Shown one piece after another: positions 1 to 9,726 of a stretch of 50,641 nucleotides of DNA. This DNA comes from Fidelibacterota bacterium (lineage in GTDB: Bacteria > Fidelibacterota > Marinisomatia > Marinisomatales > Marinisomataceae), in contig JADHQL010000002.1 in NCBI GenBank assembly GCA_016777965.1, forward strand, positions 1 to 50,641, written 5' to 3'. The notes beneath the pieces are model-generated. The model was not told where the DNA came from and ran no database searches. It worked only from the letters and a program-made list of their open reading frames with translations. Made by a program: the position numbers and the translations under genes. The number at the start of each line of letters is the position of its first letter. Positions within the stretch are counted from its first letter, which is position 1.

Positions 1-2
1 CT

Positions 3-311
3 GTGGAAATTTTTCATAAAAATTCCATTACAAAGCAAAGATGGGACAATGTAACTCCTTCATCCAAAAGGTGTTATATGGGACCTTACAATCCTTCAGA
101 TATCTTAGAAGAATATCATCCTAATATTCCAGATAATGTCCAATTCAAAGATCCAACTGACCAAGACTCCTTATCTGGCTATAATAACTTTGTAATAATT
201 AGATGTCATTTTTATGAAATTGATTTTTTAAAGCTTAAATATAGCGGTCATCAGAGATGCAAGTTCATTTTCGATAAAGAAAAAATTAATGTAAGTTGGG
301 TTGCTCCTTAA
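3..311 (+). CDS. Pyridoxamine 5'-phosphate oxidase-like flavin-binding split-barrel protein, C-terminal part (5' end probably outside window)
   Basis: Translation VEIFHKNSITKQRWD...SKRCYMGPYNPS...HQRCKFIFDKE...VSWVAP resembles the C-terminal part of PNPOx-like proteins; frame is open to the window edge. Confidence 0.55.
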   Translation: MEIFHKNSITKQRWDNVTPSSKRCYMGPYNPSDILEEYHPNIPDNVQFKDPTDQDSLSGYNNFVIIRCHFYEIDFLKLKYSGHQRCKFIFDKEKINVSWVAP

Positions 312-312
312 T

Positions 313-420
313 ATGAAAGGAACAATCATATTAATGACGTTACTTGTCATTTTTGGAACAATATTTAATTTTTTAACCATCAAACGATATTTGAGAAAAA
401 AGCAAGATGAAGAAAAGTAA
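313..420 (+). CDS. 35-aa single-TM microprotein, not in ORF track
   Basis: Read directly: MKGTIILMTLLVIFGTIFNFLTIKRYLRKKQDEEK*. One hydrophobic segment followed by a basic/charged tail; begins 2 nt after the previous stop and overlaps the next ATG (407). Confidence 0.45.
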   Translation: MKGTIILMTLLVIFGTIFNFLTIKRYLRKKQDEEK

Positions 421-787
421 ATTAATCCTATTATTTTTTGTAGTAACTTTTTCTATGAATTGTTGCTCAAAAAAAGTTGATGTTATAAGCATGCATGAAT
501 TCCAAGATAAAATTCTTGATAATAAAACTGTTGTGTTGGATGTAAGAACAGAAGAAGAGTATTATGGTCCACTTGGACACATTAATGGATCCATTTTAAT
601 TCCAATAAATGAGTTAGAAGATAGGCTTAGTGAGTTAAACGATTATAAAGAAAATACTATTTATGTTGTATGCAGAAGTGGAAACAGGTCAGGGTTTGGA
701 AAAGACATTTTAAATGAAAATAATTTTACTGCAGTCAATGTAGATGGCGGTATGCTTGATTGGAAGACAGATAAGAATGAAAGATAA
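407..787 (+). CDS. Rhodanese-domain lipoprotein
   Basis: Signal/lipobox-like N-terminus (LLFFVVTFSMNCCS), VLDVRTEEEY...GHINGSILIP and active loop CRSGNRSG. Confidence 0.85.
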   Translation: MKKSKLILLFFVVTFSMNCCSKKVDVISMHEFQDKILDNKTVVLDVRTEEEYYGPLGHINGSILIPINELEDRLSELNDYKENTIYVVCRSGNRSGFGKDILNENNFTAVNVDGGMLDWKTDKNER

Positions 788-881
788 AAAAGAATTAGCT
801 TTGTATTACAGGAAGTCTTTACTAACAATTATAATAATGTTGATTATTTTATTCATTCCATTTTTTTTCTATGCGAATTAA
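777..881 (+). CDS. 34-aa single-TM microprotein, not in ORF track
   Basis: Read directly: MKDKKELALYYRKSLLTIIIMLIILFIPFFFYAN*. Overlaps both the rhodanese stop and the next start (871). Confidence 0.4.
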   Translation: MKDKKELALYYRKSLLTIIIMLIILFIPFFFYAN

Positions 882-1506
882 ACAGAAATATATGATTGAT
901 TTTGCCAAGGGCGTGACATGGCTTTTGGTGCTCTATCTAATTTACTATTATAACCAGGCTGACAATCTTACTGCATGGGTTTATTTTTGCTTGCATGGTT
1001 CTTATGGTATTATGTGGGTTTTAAAAAGTTATATTTTTCCTGATAAAACCTGGGAAAGTAAAGTTGGAATACCTTACGCTTTATTGATTTTAATTGGTTT
1101 GGTTTTATATTGGGCACCTGCGTATATAATTACTTCTTCAGGACATCAAGCTTCTTTAAAAATTATTGTTTTAGCTATATGCACTTTTTCAATTGGAGTG
1201 TTCTATCATTTTGCTTCGGATATGCAAAAATTCATTTTTTTAAAATACCAATCTGGTCTAATAACTGATGGTTTTTGGAAACAATGTAGACATCCAAATT
1301 ATTTTGGAGAATTATTAATATATCTTAGTTTTGTTATAATGGTAATTGAAACACCTTTATGGTGGTTGCCAACAGTGATTTTGACATTATTTATAATAGC
1401 TGTGTGGATTCCTAATATGATTAAAATTGATAAATCTCTTTCGAGGTTTGAAGAGCATAAATTTTATAAAGAAAAAACAGCTTTTATCATACCCTATATT
1501 TTATAA
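871..1506 (+). CDS. DUF1295/isoprenylcysteine methyltransferase-like integral membrane protein
   Basis: Multiple TM segments; GFWKQCRHPNYFGELLIYLSF resembles the C-terminal motif of the ICMT/steroid 5-alpha-reductase-like group. Confidence 0.65.
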   Translation: MRIKQKYMIDFAKGVTWLLVLYLIYYYNQADNLTAWVYFCLHGSYGIMWVLKSYIFPDKTWESKVGIPYALLILIGLVLYWAPAYIITSSGHQASLKIIVLAICTFSIGVFYHFASDMQKFIFLKYQSGLITDGFWKQCRHPNYFGELLIYLSFVIMVIETPLWWLPTVILTLFIIAVWIPNMIKIDKSLSRFEEHKFYKEKTAFIIPYIL

Positions 1507-1892
1507 TGAAATCCAAAATAGTAATATATTACGATGGAGTTTGTTTTGTTTGTTCGTCTGCAATTAATGCCTTAATCAAAATGGACAAAAGTGATATTTT
1601 GTATTTTAGTCCTTTGCAATCAAATTATGCAAGATCTACTATCAATAAAAAGTTTTTGAAGGACATGAATTCTGTAATTGTTAAAAAAGATGAAGAGGTT
1701 TTTTCTAAATCTTATGCAGCTTTTGTAATTTTAAGAGAGCTTAAAAGTCCTTTAAGATATTTATTTTATTTGGTCCCAACTTTTTTTGCAGATTTCATTT
1801 ATAACTTGATAGCAAAAAGAAGATATAGCTGGTTTGGAAAAAAAGAAAAATGTATTTTTCCTATGAACAATCCAAAATTTTTAATTGATTAA
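1506..1892 (+). CDS. DCC-family thiol-disulfide oxidoreductase-like protein (DUF393)
   Basis: IYYDGVCFVCSSAINALIKMDK...LYFSPLQSNYA matches the family signature DGxCxxC. Confidence 0.85.
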   Translation: MKSKIVIYYDGVCFVCSSAINALIKMDKSDILYFSPLQSNYARSTINKKFLKDMNSVIVKKDEEVFSKSYAAFVILRELKSPLRYLFYLVPTFFADFIYNLIAKRRYSWFGKKEKCIFPMNNPKFLID

Positions 1893-2302
1893 TGAAAAAA
1901 GAGCAATTTTCTAGATTTTATGAAATGGAAACCAGATGGTATGATGAGGATATGCTTGGTCATATTAATCATGGAACAGCCGTTGCTTATTTCGAAGATG
2001 CAAGAGTTAGGCATGCTCACGATATTGGTCTTTTTCCATATGATGCTGATAAATTTCCATTTATTGTAGCATCAATGACTTTTAATTTTTTAAAGCAAAT
2101 TAAACACCCAAAAAATTTAACTGTTGGGTTAAAAATTTCTCGAATTGGCGGTAAAAGTTTTGATTACGAGTATGGTCTATTTATGGAAAATGATGATGAA
2201 TGTGCTATATCATGTAATATGACAATGGTTTGCTTTGACTTTTTAAGCCAACAAAGTGTACAAGTATTTGATGAAATTAAAAAAGAGTTTCAGGGAGAAT
2301 GA
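1892..2302 (+). CDS. Acyl-CoA thioesterase, hotdog fold (4-hydroxybenzoyl-CoA thioesterase-like)
   Basis: TRWYDEDMLGHINHGTAVAYFEDAR motif. Confidence 0.8.
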   Translation: MKKEQFSRFYEMETRWYDEDMLGHINHGTAVAYFEDARVRHAHDIGLFPYDADKFPFIVASMTFNFLKQIKHPKNLTVGLKISRIGGKSFDYEYGLFMENDDECAISCNMTMVCFDFLSQQSVQVFDEIKKEFQGE

Positions 2303-2305
2303 AAA

Positions 2306-3049
2306 ATGAATATATCCGTTGAAAATGATATTAAAATTATAGATATGGGAGAAAAAGGTCCAAATCTCCTAAGCGTTGAAAGAGCAAAGAAACTCATAAA
2401 AGAACTTGATTATAATGATTGTAAAGCAGTAATTATTTTAGGTAATGATAAGGTATTTAGTGCAGGGCTAAATCTTAAAGATTTATCGAATGCTAAAGAA
2501 CCTAATGAGGTCGCTTTAATTTTCAATACTCTTGGAGAGCTTTTAAGGGCTTGCAGGGATTTTCCAGGGCCAGTTATTAGTATTGTAGGTGGTCATGCTA
2601 TTGCTGGAGGATGTTTGTTAGCTCTTGCATCAGATTATAGGTATGGAATGCACGGTATGCACAGAATGGGTTTAAATGAAATGGCAATTGGAATAGATCT
2701 TCCTCCGGATATGCTTTCAATTATATCGCACTCTATTAGTAGAGATAATCTCTTCGAAGTTGCGTCTCAGTGTAAAATGTATACACCTAAAGAAGCTTTA
2801 AATAAAGGGTTAATAAATGAAATGGTTGGAAACAGATTTTCTGGAAAGAAGAAGGCCACATCTCAGGCATTAATCAAAGCAAAAAAATTAGCAGAATTTT
2901 ATATCAGCGCTGGGGAACCTTTTGTAAGGTTAAAACAATCGTTAATGCGTGAAACAGATTTTGACTATCAAATTTTAATTGATAACTGGTTTAGTCCATC
3001 GACACAAGCTAAAGTAAAATCTGTTATGTCATCTCTCAATAAAAAATGA
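2306..3049 (+). CDS. Enoyl-CoA hydratase/isomerase family protein
   Basis: FSAGLNLKDL and GGHAIAGGCLLALASDYR crotonase motifs. Confidence 0.85.
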   Translation: MNISVENDIKIIDMGEKGPNLLSVERAKKLIKELDYNDCKAVIILGNDKVFSAGLNLKDLSNAKEPNEVALIFNTLGELLRACRDFPGPVISIVGGHAIAGGCLLALASDYRYGMHGMHRMGLNEMAIGIDLPPDMLSIISHSISRDNLFEVASQCKMYTPKEALNKGLINEMVGNRFSGKKKATSQALIKAKKLAEFYISAGEPFVRLKQSLMRETDFDYQILIDNWFSPSTQAKVKSVMSSLNKK

Positions 3050-3948
3050 AAATAATTGTTGCGGGCGGTACTGGTTTTCTTGGCAAAAAGATTGTCTCCT
3101 CATTAGCTGACAAAGGTCATAGTGTTTGTGTTTTAACAAGAAATCTCCATAAACATAAAAATACATTCTCAAATAATGTTGCTGTGATTGATTGGTCAAC
3201 AATCAATCCTTCTTTTTTAAGTGATACAAATATTTTGATTAAGCTTAATGGAGAAAAAGTTGACCAATTATGGACCAAATCAGTTAAAAGTAAAATTTTA
3301 AATAGTAGAATCGATTCAACTAAAATGCTCTTTGATTTTTGCATTAAAAATGAGATAAACCCTAAAAAATTTATTAATGCATCAGCAGTTGGGATTTATG
3401 CCAAAGAAACTGCTAATTATGATTTTTCAGTAGATGAAAATTCTGAATTAGGTAATACCTTTTTAGCAAAGGTGTGTGTTGAAAATGAAAGAAATTCAGA
3501 TATATTTAAAGTTTTTGAAGATATTGATATTATTCAGTTAAGAATTGGAGTTGTTCTTCAAAAGAAAATCATCAATTTGTTATCTTTAAATTTGTTGCTT
3601 TCTATACCTATACCAGGAAATAAAAATCATTATTTTCCTTGGGTTCATGCTGATGATATTGTTGGATTTATTAATCATTCCTTGGACAATAATTTAATTG
3701 GAGCATTTAATTTAGTTGGATCAGAGCTTACAACACATGATACATTTTTTAAATCAATTTTAAAGAATAAAAAAAGTATTATTTCATGGGTATTTTTCCT
3801 ACCAAAATTCCTTATAAAATTTATTTTCGGTAATATGAGTGAAATGTTCCTTTATGGTCCAAAAACTAAGCCTGCTAGAACCTTAGAAAGCAATTATCAG
3901 TTCAAATATTCTTCTTTGCAAGAAGCTTTATTGAATTTGCCTGAATAA
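3046..3948 (+). CDS. TIGR01777-like NAD-dependent epimerase (SDR39U1-like)
   Basis: VAGGTGFLGKKIV nucleotide-binding motif, INASAVGIYA, PWVHADDIVGFI. Confidence 0.85.
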   Translation: MKIIVAGGTGFLGKKIVSSLADKGHSVCVLTRNLHKHKNTFSNNVAVIDWSTINPSFLSDTNILIKLNGEKVDQLWTKSVKSKILNSRIDSTKMLFDFCIKNEINPKKFINASAVGIYAKETANYDFSVDENSELGNTFLAKVCVENERNSDIFKVFEDIDIIQLRIGVVLQKKIINLLSLNLLLSIPIPGNKNHYFPWVHADDIVGFINHSLDNNLIGAFNLVGSELTTHDTFFKSILKNKKSIISWVFFLPKFLIKFIFGNMSEMFLYGPKTKPARTLESNYQFKYSSLQEALLNLPE

Positions 3949-4026
3949 ATACCTTGGAAAATTTTTAAAATTTGGTAAATTTTGGGCTATGAAATACTTT
4001 AATATTTTATCAAAAGGACTACTCAA

Positions 4027-5019
4027 TTGACTGCTAAAAAAATCTCAAAAAAACTATCTAAAGAACTTCAGAATTTAGAAAATCTGGGCCCAGACGCACA
4101 TGCTGTTGAAGTGCAGAAGGAGTTGGATGCTGAGGAAAAAAGAAAAAATGCTTTAGGTAGAGCTGACGAAAGAATTAAAAGATCAAAGGTAGCTAGTGGA
4201 ACAATCAGTATGTATTTATCAGAAATTTCTCAGTATGAGCCACTATCTCCAGATAGAGAAGTTGAACTAGCAGTGTTAATTGCTAAGGGCGATAAAAAAG
4301 CAATGAAAGAATTGGTTGAAGCAAACCTAAGATTTGTAGTTTCAGTTGCTAAAAAATATCAGGGGAACGGCTTGTCATTGTCAGATATTATTAACGAAGG
4401 AAACCTAGGATTAATCAAAGCTGCTAAAAGATTCGACCCTTCTAGAGGTTTTAAATTTATCTCTTATGCTGTTTGGTGGATTAGGCAGGCTATTCTTCAA
4501 GCATTAGCAGAACAAGGTAGACTTATTAGGTTGCCATTAAATAGGGTTGGTACAATTACTAAGATTACCAAAGCTGCTGAAAAGCTTGAAGCTGAAATGG
4601 GTCGTCCTCCAAAAGTTGAAGAAATTAGTCACCAGCTTGACGTAAAAACTGAAGAAGTGTTCAATGCGCTTCAATATTCAAGAAGGCATAGTTCGCTTGA
4701 TGCTCCTTTTGCAGAAGGAGAGGATAGTTCTTTAATAAATGTCATTGAAGATGAACAAGAAAAAGATCCTGACAACAATGTAATGGATACTTCTATGAAA
4801 GAAGAAATTGCTTCTGCACTTAGCACCTTAACCGAAAGAGAGCGTTCTGTAATTGAAATGTATTTTGGAATTAATCGAGATAGATCTTTTACTTTAAATG
4901 AAATTGGAGAACAATTTAGTTTAACTAGAGAGCGCGTAAGGCAGATTAAAGAAAAAGCTATTCGAAGATTAGCTCACAAGACAAGAAGTGAACCTCTAAG
5001 AGTTTATCTTGGACAATAG
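4027..5019 (+). CDS. rpoD: Primary RNA polymerase sigma factor (sigma-70), TTG start, lacking region 1.1
   Basis: LVEANLRFVVSVAKKYQGNGLSLSDIINEGNLGLIKAAKRFDPSRGFKFISYAVWWIRQAI and the C-terminal TRERVRQIKEKAIRRL. Confidence 0.95.
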   Translation: MTAKKISKKLSKELQNLENLGPDAHAVEVQKELDAEEKRKNALGRADERIKRSKVASGTISMYLSEISQYEPLSPDREVELAVLIAKGDKKAMKELVEANLRFVVSVAKKYQGNGLSLSDIINEGNLGLIKAAKRFDPSRGFKFISYAVWWIRQAILQALAEQGRLIRLPLNRVGTITKITKAAEKLEAEMGRPPKVEEISHQLDVKTEEVFNALQYSRRHSSLDAPFAEGEDSSLINVIEDEQEKDPDNNVMDTSMKEEIASALSTLTERERSVIEMYFGINRDRSFTLNEIGEQFSLTRERVRQIKEKAIRRLAHKTRSEPLRVYLGQ

Positions 5020-5443
5020 TTTGAATCCAATTCTTATTTTATTTCCTATTTTCCCCCTAATCTTGATTATGCACATTCATACTGTTGTTAATGCGCTTCA
5101 AATTAGAAAGTCTATCATAAGTAAAGAACTTGACTCACGATGGTTAAAGTATATGCCAGGATGGCAAGAAATTCCTTTAAATATTCAAGCTTCAAGAGAG
5201 CTATACAAAAATCTTTTTGAAGCTCCTTTGCCTTTTCTAGTATACTGTTTATTAACTTATACTGTTGATCATGTTACAATGTTGAATCTTGTTTTAGCAT
5301 GGCTCTATGTTGCTTTTAGGCTTTGGCATTACTTTGTTAGAATGTCTAATCCAAAAATTTCAAAAAGAAGAGTTCCTTTTCAATATTCATTGATTGTTAC
5401 ATTTATTCTCTGGACAGAATTATTCATTTTTTTAGTAAAATAA
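5009..5443 (+). CDS. MAPEG family membrane protein
   Basis: Four-TM pattern with QASRELYKNLFEAPLPFLVYCLL...LAWLYVAFRLWHYF; TTG start overlapping rpoD. Confidence 0.75.
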   Translation: MDNSLNPILILFPIFPLILIMHIHTVVNALQIRKSIISKELDSRWLKYMPGWQEIPLNIQASRELYKNLFEAPLPFLVYCLLTYTVDHVTMLNLVLAWLYVAFRLWHYFVRMSNPKISKRRVPFQYSLIVTFILWTELFIFLVK

Positions 5444-5485
5444 TTTTATAGCAGAACAGTTATCGAAGTCGTATAATCTTTTCAA

Positions 5486-6802
5486 ATGGCAAAAAAACCA
5501 AAAATTGCAATTGTGGGAAGACCAAATGTTGGTAAATCAACGCTTTTTAATAAGCTATCAGGTAAAAGAACGTCTATTGTTGACCAAATGGAAGGTGTAA
5601 CTCGAGATCGGGTTTATTCTTCTGCAGAATGGTTGTCACAAGAGTTTAATATTATTGATACTGGAGGATATGTTAGCTCAAATGAAGATGTATTTAATAA
5701 AAAAATTAAAGAACAAATTTCAGCTGCATTAAATGAGTGTGATGGAATTATTTTTCTTGTTGATGGAAAAGCTGGGCTAAATCCTAACGATCAATTTTTA
5801 TCTAAGCTTGTAAGAAAATCTGGAAAGAAATTTGTAATGGGAGTCAATAAGTGTGATATCCCAGAACATAATTTAAGAAAAGACCAATTTTTTGATATTG
5901 GTTTTGAAAATCCAATTCCAATATCAGCCTTGAATGGTGCTGGTGTTGGAGATATGCTCGATAATTTGTTTGAATCAATTGATTTTAATTCTATTTCTCA
6001 ATTTGATGATAATACTGATTGTTCTATCACTATAGTAGGAATGCCGAATGTTGGTAAATCTTCATTATTAAATGCTTTAATTCAGAGAGAACAGGCAATT
6101 GTGTCTGACATAGCAGGCACTACTAGAGATTCAGTTGACACAGTCATTAAATGGCATGGAAAGGATATTAAAATTGTTGATACAGCTGGTCTTAGGAAGA
6201 AAAGTAAAGTTGATTCAGATATTGAATTTTATAGTTCCTTAAGAGCTATGGATTCACTTTTAAGATCTGATCTTGTTTTGCTTGTAGTTGACGCTGAAAA
6301 AGGATTTACTAAACAAGAAAAAACTATTGCCAAAGAGGTTATTAAAAAAGGCAAGAGGATGGTTATTCTTGTTAATAAATGGGATTTAGCTTCCGGAACA
6401 AATGTTTCTGCTGAATTGTATAAAGAGGACATGTATATGGAGTTCAAAGATCTCCAGCATTATCCTATACTTTTTGTTTCTGCTTTAACTAAAAGAAGAG
6501 TTTCAAATATTTTAGAAATTGCATGGGAAATTTTTACAAAACATAGAGATAAGCTATCCACAAAGGAATTAAATGTTTGGATAGAAAAAGCTGTAAGAAA
6601 TTATCCTCCTCCAGCTACGCAAGGTAAATCAATTAAAATTAAATTTGTTGAACAAGTACAACAATCTCCTCCAATTTTTGCACTATTTAGCAATTATCCC
6701 AAACTTATATCTGTTCAATACTTAAGATATCTACATAATCAGCTTAGGGAATCATTTGATTTAAAAGGGATAACCATTAAGTTTTCATTAAGAAAAGGCT
6801 AA
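5486..6802 (+). CDS. der: Ribosome biogenesis GTPase Der (EngA)
   Basis: Two tandem G domains (GRPNVGKSTLFN, GMPNVGKSSLLN) and a C-terminal KH-like domain. Confidence 0.97.
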   Translation: MAKKPKIAIVGRPNVGKSTLFNKLSGKRTSIVDQMEGVTRDRVYSSAEWLSQEFNIIDTGGYVSSNEDVFNKKIKEQISAALNECDGIIFLVDGKAGLNPNDQFLSKLVRKSGKKFVMGVNKCDIPEHNLRKDQFFDIGFENPIPISALNGAGVGDMLDNLFESIDFNSISQFDDNTDCSITIVGMPNVGKSSLLNALIQREQAIVSDIAGTTRDSVDTVIKWHGKDIKIVDTAGLRKKSKVDSDIEFYSSLRAMDSLLRSDLVLLVVDAEKGFTKQEKTIAKEVIKKGKRMVILVNKWDLASGTNVSAELYKEDMYMEFKDLQHYPILFVSALTKRRVSNILEIAWEIFTKHRDKLSTKELNVWIEKAVRNYPPPATQGKSIKIKFVEQVQQSPPIFALFSNYPKLISVQYLRYLHNQLRESFDLKGITIKFSLRKG

Positions 6803-8088
6803 TGAATAAAAAACAAATTTATAGTTGGGCTCTTTACGATTGGGCAAATTCAGCTTTTGCAACCACTGTCATGGCTGGTTTTTTTCCAATTTTCTTTGCA
6901 CAATACTGGTCAAATCCAGACAACTTATCTATCAGTACATTTTATTTGGGTTTAGGTAATTCAGTTGCTTCTTTAATAGTTGCTTTGCTTGCACCAATTT
7001 TAGGTGCAATTGCTGATAGAGGTAGTTTTAAGAAAAAATTTCTGATTTTCTTTGCTTTTTTAGGTATTGTAATGACTTTAGGCCTGGGATTTATTGCTCA
7101 AGGAATGTGGCCAATCGCTTTAATGGTTTACATCTTTTCTACAATTGGATTTTCAGGGGCAAATATTTTTTATGACTCGCTTCTTCCATCTGTTTCAAAT
7201 GAAGAAAATGTAGATGATGTATCTGCTTTAGGTTTTTCATTAGGATATCTTGGAGGTGGTGTGTTAATTATTATTAATTTTTTAATGATATCTTATCCTG
7301 CTTCTTTTGGTTTAGTTGATGCAGTTGAAGCAACAAAATATGCATTTATTTCCGTTGGAGTTTGGTGGGCACTTTTCTCACTTCCTTTAATTCTTTTTGT
7401 TGATGAACCAAAATATCATGAGAGTGAAAGTGTATCTGATTCTATAATAAACGGTTTTATTCAATTCAGAAATACATTCAATGATTTAAAAAAACTTAAA
7501 GTAGTTGCTACATTTCTTTTAGCCTATTGGTTATATATTGACGGAGTTGATACTGTAGTACGAATGGCAGCAAACTTTGCTCTTACCTTAGGGTTTGATC
7601 AAGCTTCTATTATGGGTGCTCTGGTAATGATTCAACTTGTAGCTTTTTTTGCTACTTTAATTTATATCAAATTCGTAAATTATATAGGCCTAAAGAATGG
7701 TATCTATTTAGGAATTTTTGGTTATTGTATTATTCTATTTGCTGGATATTTTGTTGAAAGTATTACTCACTTTTATATTGTGGCATTATTGATTGGTTGT
7801 TTTCAAGGAGGAATTCAAACAATTAGTAGAAGTCTGTATTCAAGAATTATTCCTCAGAAAAAATCTGCTGAGTTTTATGGCTTCTACAATATGTTAGGAA
7901 AATTTGCTGCAGTATTTGGCCCAGTTCTTATGGGTTCAGTTACTTTAGTGTTAAGTAATGTAGTTGAAGATGAAGTCAAAGCTGCTAGATTTGGATTATT
8001 ATCAATAATGATATTATTTATTCTAGGTGCTTATGTATTCTCTAAAGTAGACATCAATGAAGGCGAAGCAATAGCTAAAAATCTTTGA
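6802..8088 (+). CDS. MFS transporter, UMF1/Atg22-like
   Basis: SWALYDWANSAFATTVMAGFFPIFFAQYW motif, about 12 TM segments. Confidence 0.85.
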   Translation: MNKKQIYSWALYDWANSAFATTVMAGFFPIFFAQYWSNPDNLSISTFYLGLGNSVASLIVALLAPILGAIADRGSFKKKFLIFFAFLGIVMTLGLGFIAQGMWPIALMVYIFSTIGFSGANIFYDSLLPSVSNEENVDDVSALGFSLGYLGGGVLIIINFLMISYPASFGLVDAVEATKYAFISVGVWWALFSLPLILFVDEPKYHESESVSDSIINGFIQFRNTFNDLKKLKVVATFLLAYWLYIDGVDTVVRMAANFALTLGFDQASIMGALVMIQLVAFFATLIYIKFVNYIGLKNGIYLGIFGYCIILFAGYFVESITHFYIVALLIGCFQGGIQTISRSLYSRIIPQKKSAEFYGFYNMLGKFAAVFGPVLMGSVTLVLSNVVEDEVKAARFGLLSIMILFILGAYVFSKVDINEGEAIAKNL

Positions 8089-8154
8089 TTTAAAAATTGT
8101 AATTTTTTCTAAATATCACTAGGTTTAATTTCATTTTTAAAGGGAGGGGGAATC

Positions 8155-9726
8155 ATTTTAAACTTTTCAAAAGAAATTTCTAGTTCAGGCTCTGAAATTT
8201 TTTCTGAAGATGCACTCAATTTTTTAGAAAAAATTCATCTCAAATTCAACAATAGAATTGATAATCTTATTGAGGATAGAACTGAATATCAAAATAGTGT
8301 TGATGAAGGAATTTTACCAAGTTTTGACCCAAAAACAGAAGATATCAGAAACTCTGAATGGTCTGTGAGACCTATTCCAAACAATCTTAAGGATAGAAGA
8401 GTAGAAATTACTGGCCCTGTAGATCGCAAAATGATTATCAATGCTCTTAATTCTAATGTTAATGTTTTTATGGCAGATTTCGAAGATTCTCTTTCTCCTA
8501 CTTGGGAAAATATTCAAAATGGACTAATTAACATGCGAGATGCTGCCCATAGAACAATTTCTTTCCAGCATAGGGTGACTTTAAAAAAATATAATTTACG
8601 TTCAAATCCTGCAATTCTTATGTGTAGAGTCAGGGGATTGCATCTTAAGGAAAAGCATATTTCATGCAATGGAGTATCATTATATGGGGCTTTAGTTGAT
8701 TTTGCAATGTACTTATATCATAATCACAATGCTTTAGAAAAATTTGGATCAGGTCCATATTTTTATATTCCAAAATTACAGTCCTATCATGAGGCTAAAT
8801 TGTGGAATGATATCATCTCATATTGTGAGGACGAGCTAAGATTAAACAGGGGAACAGTTAGAGTAACATGTCTTATTGAAACTTTGCCAGCAGTTTTTCA
8901 AATGGAAGAAATATTATACTACCTCAAAGACCATATCATTGGTTTGAATTGTGGAAGGTGGGATTATATCTTTAGTTTTATTAAAACATTACAATCTTAT
9001 CCTGAAAAATTATTGCCCGACAGAAGCATTATTACAATGAATCAACCATTTTTAACCAGCTATTCTACATTGTTGGTAAATACTTGCCATAAAAGAGGTG
9101 CTTTTGCAATGGGAGGAATGGCAGCTTTTGTTCCATCAAAAAATCACGATGAAAATAGAAAGATTCTACAGAAAGTCAATGAAGATAAATTATTTGAAAT
9201 AAAGAATGGTCACGATGGTACGTGGATTGCTCATCCTGGATTAGCTGATTATGTAAACGAAATTTTCAAAGATAGATTTGATACTTTTCAAACTAACCAG
9301 TTAGATTTTATTTCAGATGAAAAAATTACTGCTGAACAATTATTGCAGGGATGTAATGGGATTAGCTCCGAAGAATGTCTTAGATCGAATATAAGAATTT
9401 CTCTTAAATATATTGAAGCTTGGGTTTCTGGATTGGGTTGCGTTTCTATATATGGATTAATGGAAGATGCTGCTACAGCAGAGATATCTAGAACTTCAAT
9501 TTGGCAGTGGATAAAACATAAAAATAAATTAGATAATGGAAAAATTGTTGACGAAAAGTTATTTAAAACATATTTACAAGAAGAATTGTTGAATGTAAAA
9601 AATGAAGTAGGAATTGAAATTTTTGAAAATGGAAAATTTGATTTAGCGAAATCAATCTTTGAACAAATAACGTTAACAGAAAATGTTGAAGAATTTTTAA
9701 CCACTAAAGCGTACGAGGAGTTGTAA
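8155..9726 (+). CDS. aceB: Malate synthase A, probable non-AUG (ATT or ATC) start
   Basis: [43 protein letters not shown]; the family N-terminus ([28 protein letters not shown]...[24 protein letters not shown]) is in frame upstream of the tracked GTG at 8365. Confidence 0.9.
   Translation: MLNFSKEISSSGSEIFSEDALNFLEKIHLKFNNRIDNLIEDRTEYQNSVDEGILPSFDPKTEDIRNSEWSVRPIPNNLKDRRVEITGPVDRKMIINALNSNVNVFMADFEDSLSPTWENIQNGLINMRDAAHRTISFQHRVTLKKYNLRSNPAILMCRVRGLHLKEKHISCNGVSLYGALVDFAMYLYHNHNALEKFGSGPYFYIPKLQSYHEAKLWNDIISYCEDELRLNRGTVRVTCLIETLPAVFQMEEILYYLKDHIIGLNCGRWDYIFSFIKTLQSYPEKLLPDRSIITMNQPFLTSYSTLLVNTCHKRGAFAMGGMAAFVPSKNHDENRKILQKVNEDKLFEIKNGHDGTWIAHPGLADYVNEIFKDRFDTFQTNQLDFISDEKITAEQLLQGCNGISSEECLRSNIRISLKYIEAWVSGLGCVSIYGLMEDAATAEISRTSIWQWIKHKNKLDNGKIVDEKLFKTYLQEELLNVKNEVGIEIFENGKFDLAKSIFEQITLTENVEEFLTTKAYEEL

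Noticed and set aside
9288-9704. 138-aa antisense ORF opposite aceB
   Set aside because: Overlaps strongly conserved malate synthase coding sequence; translation shows no recognisable domain; typical shadow ORF.
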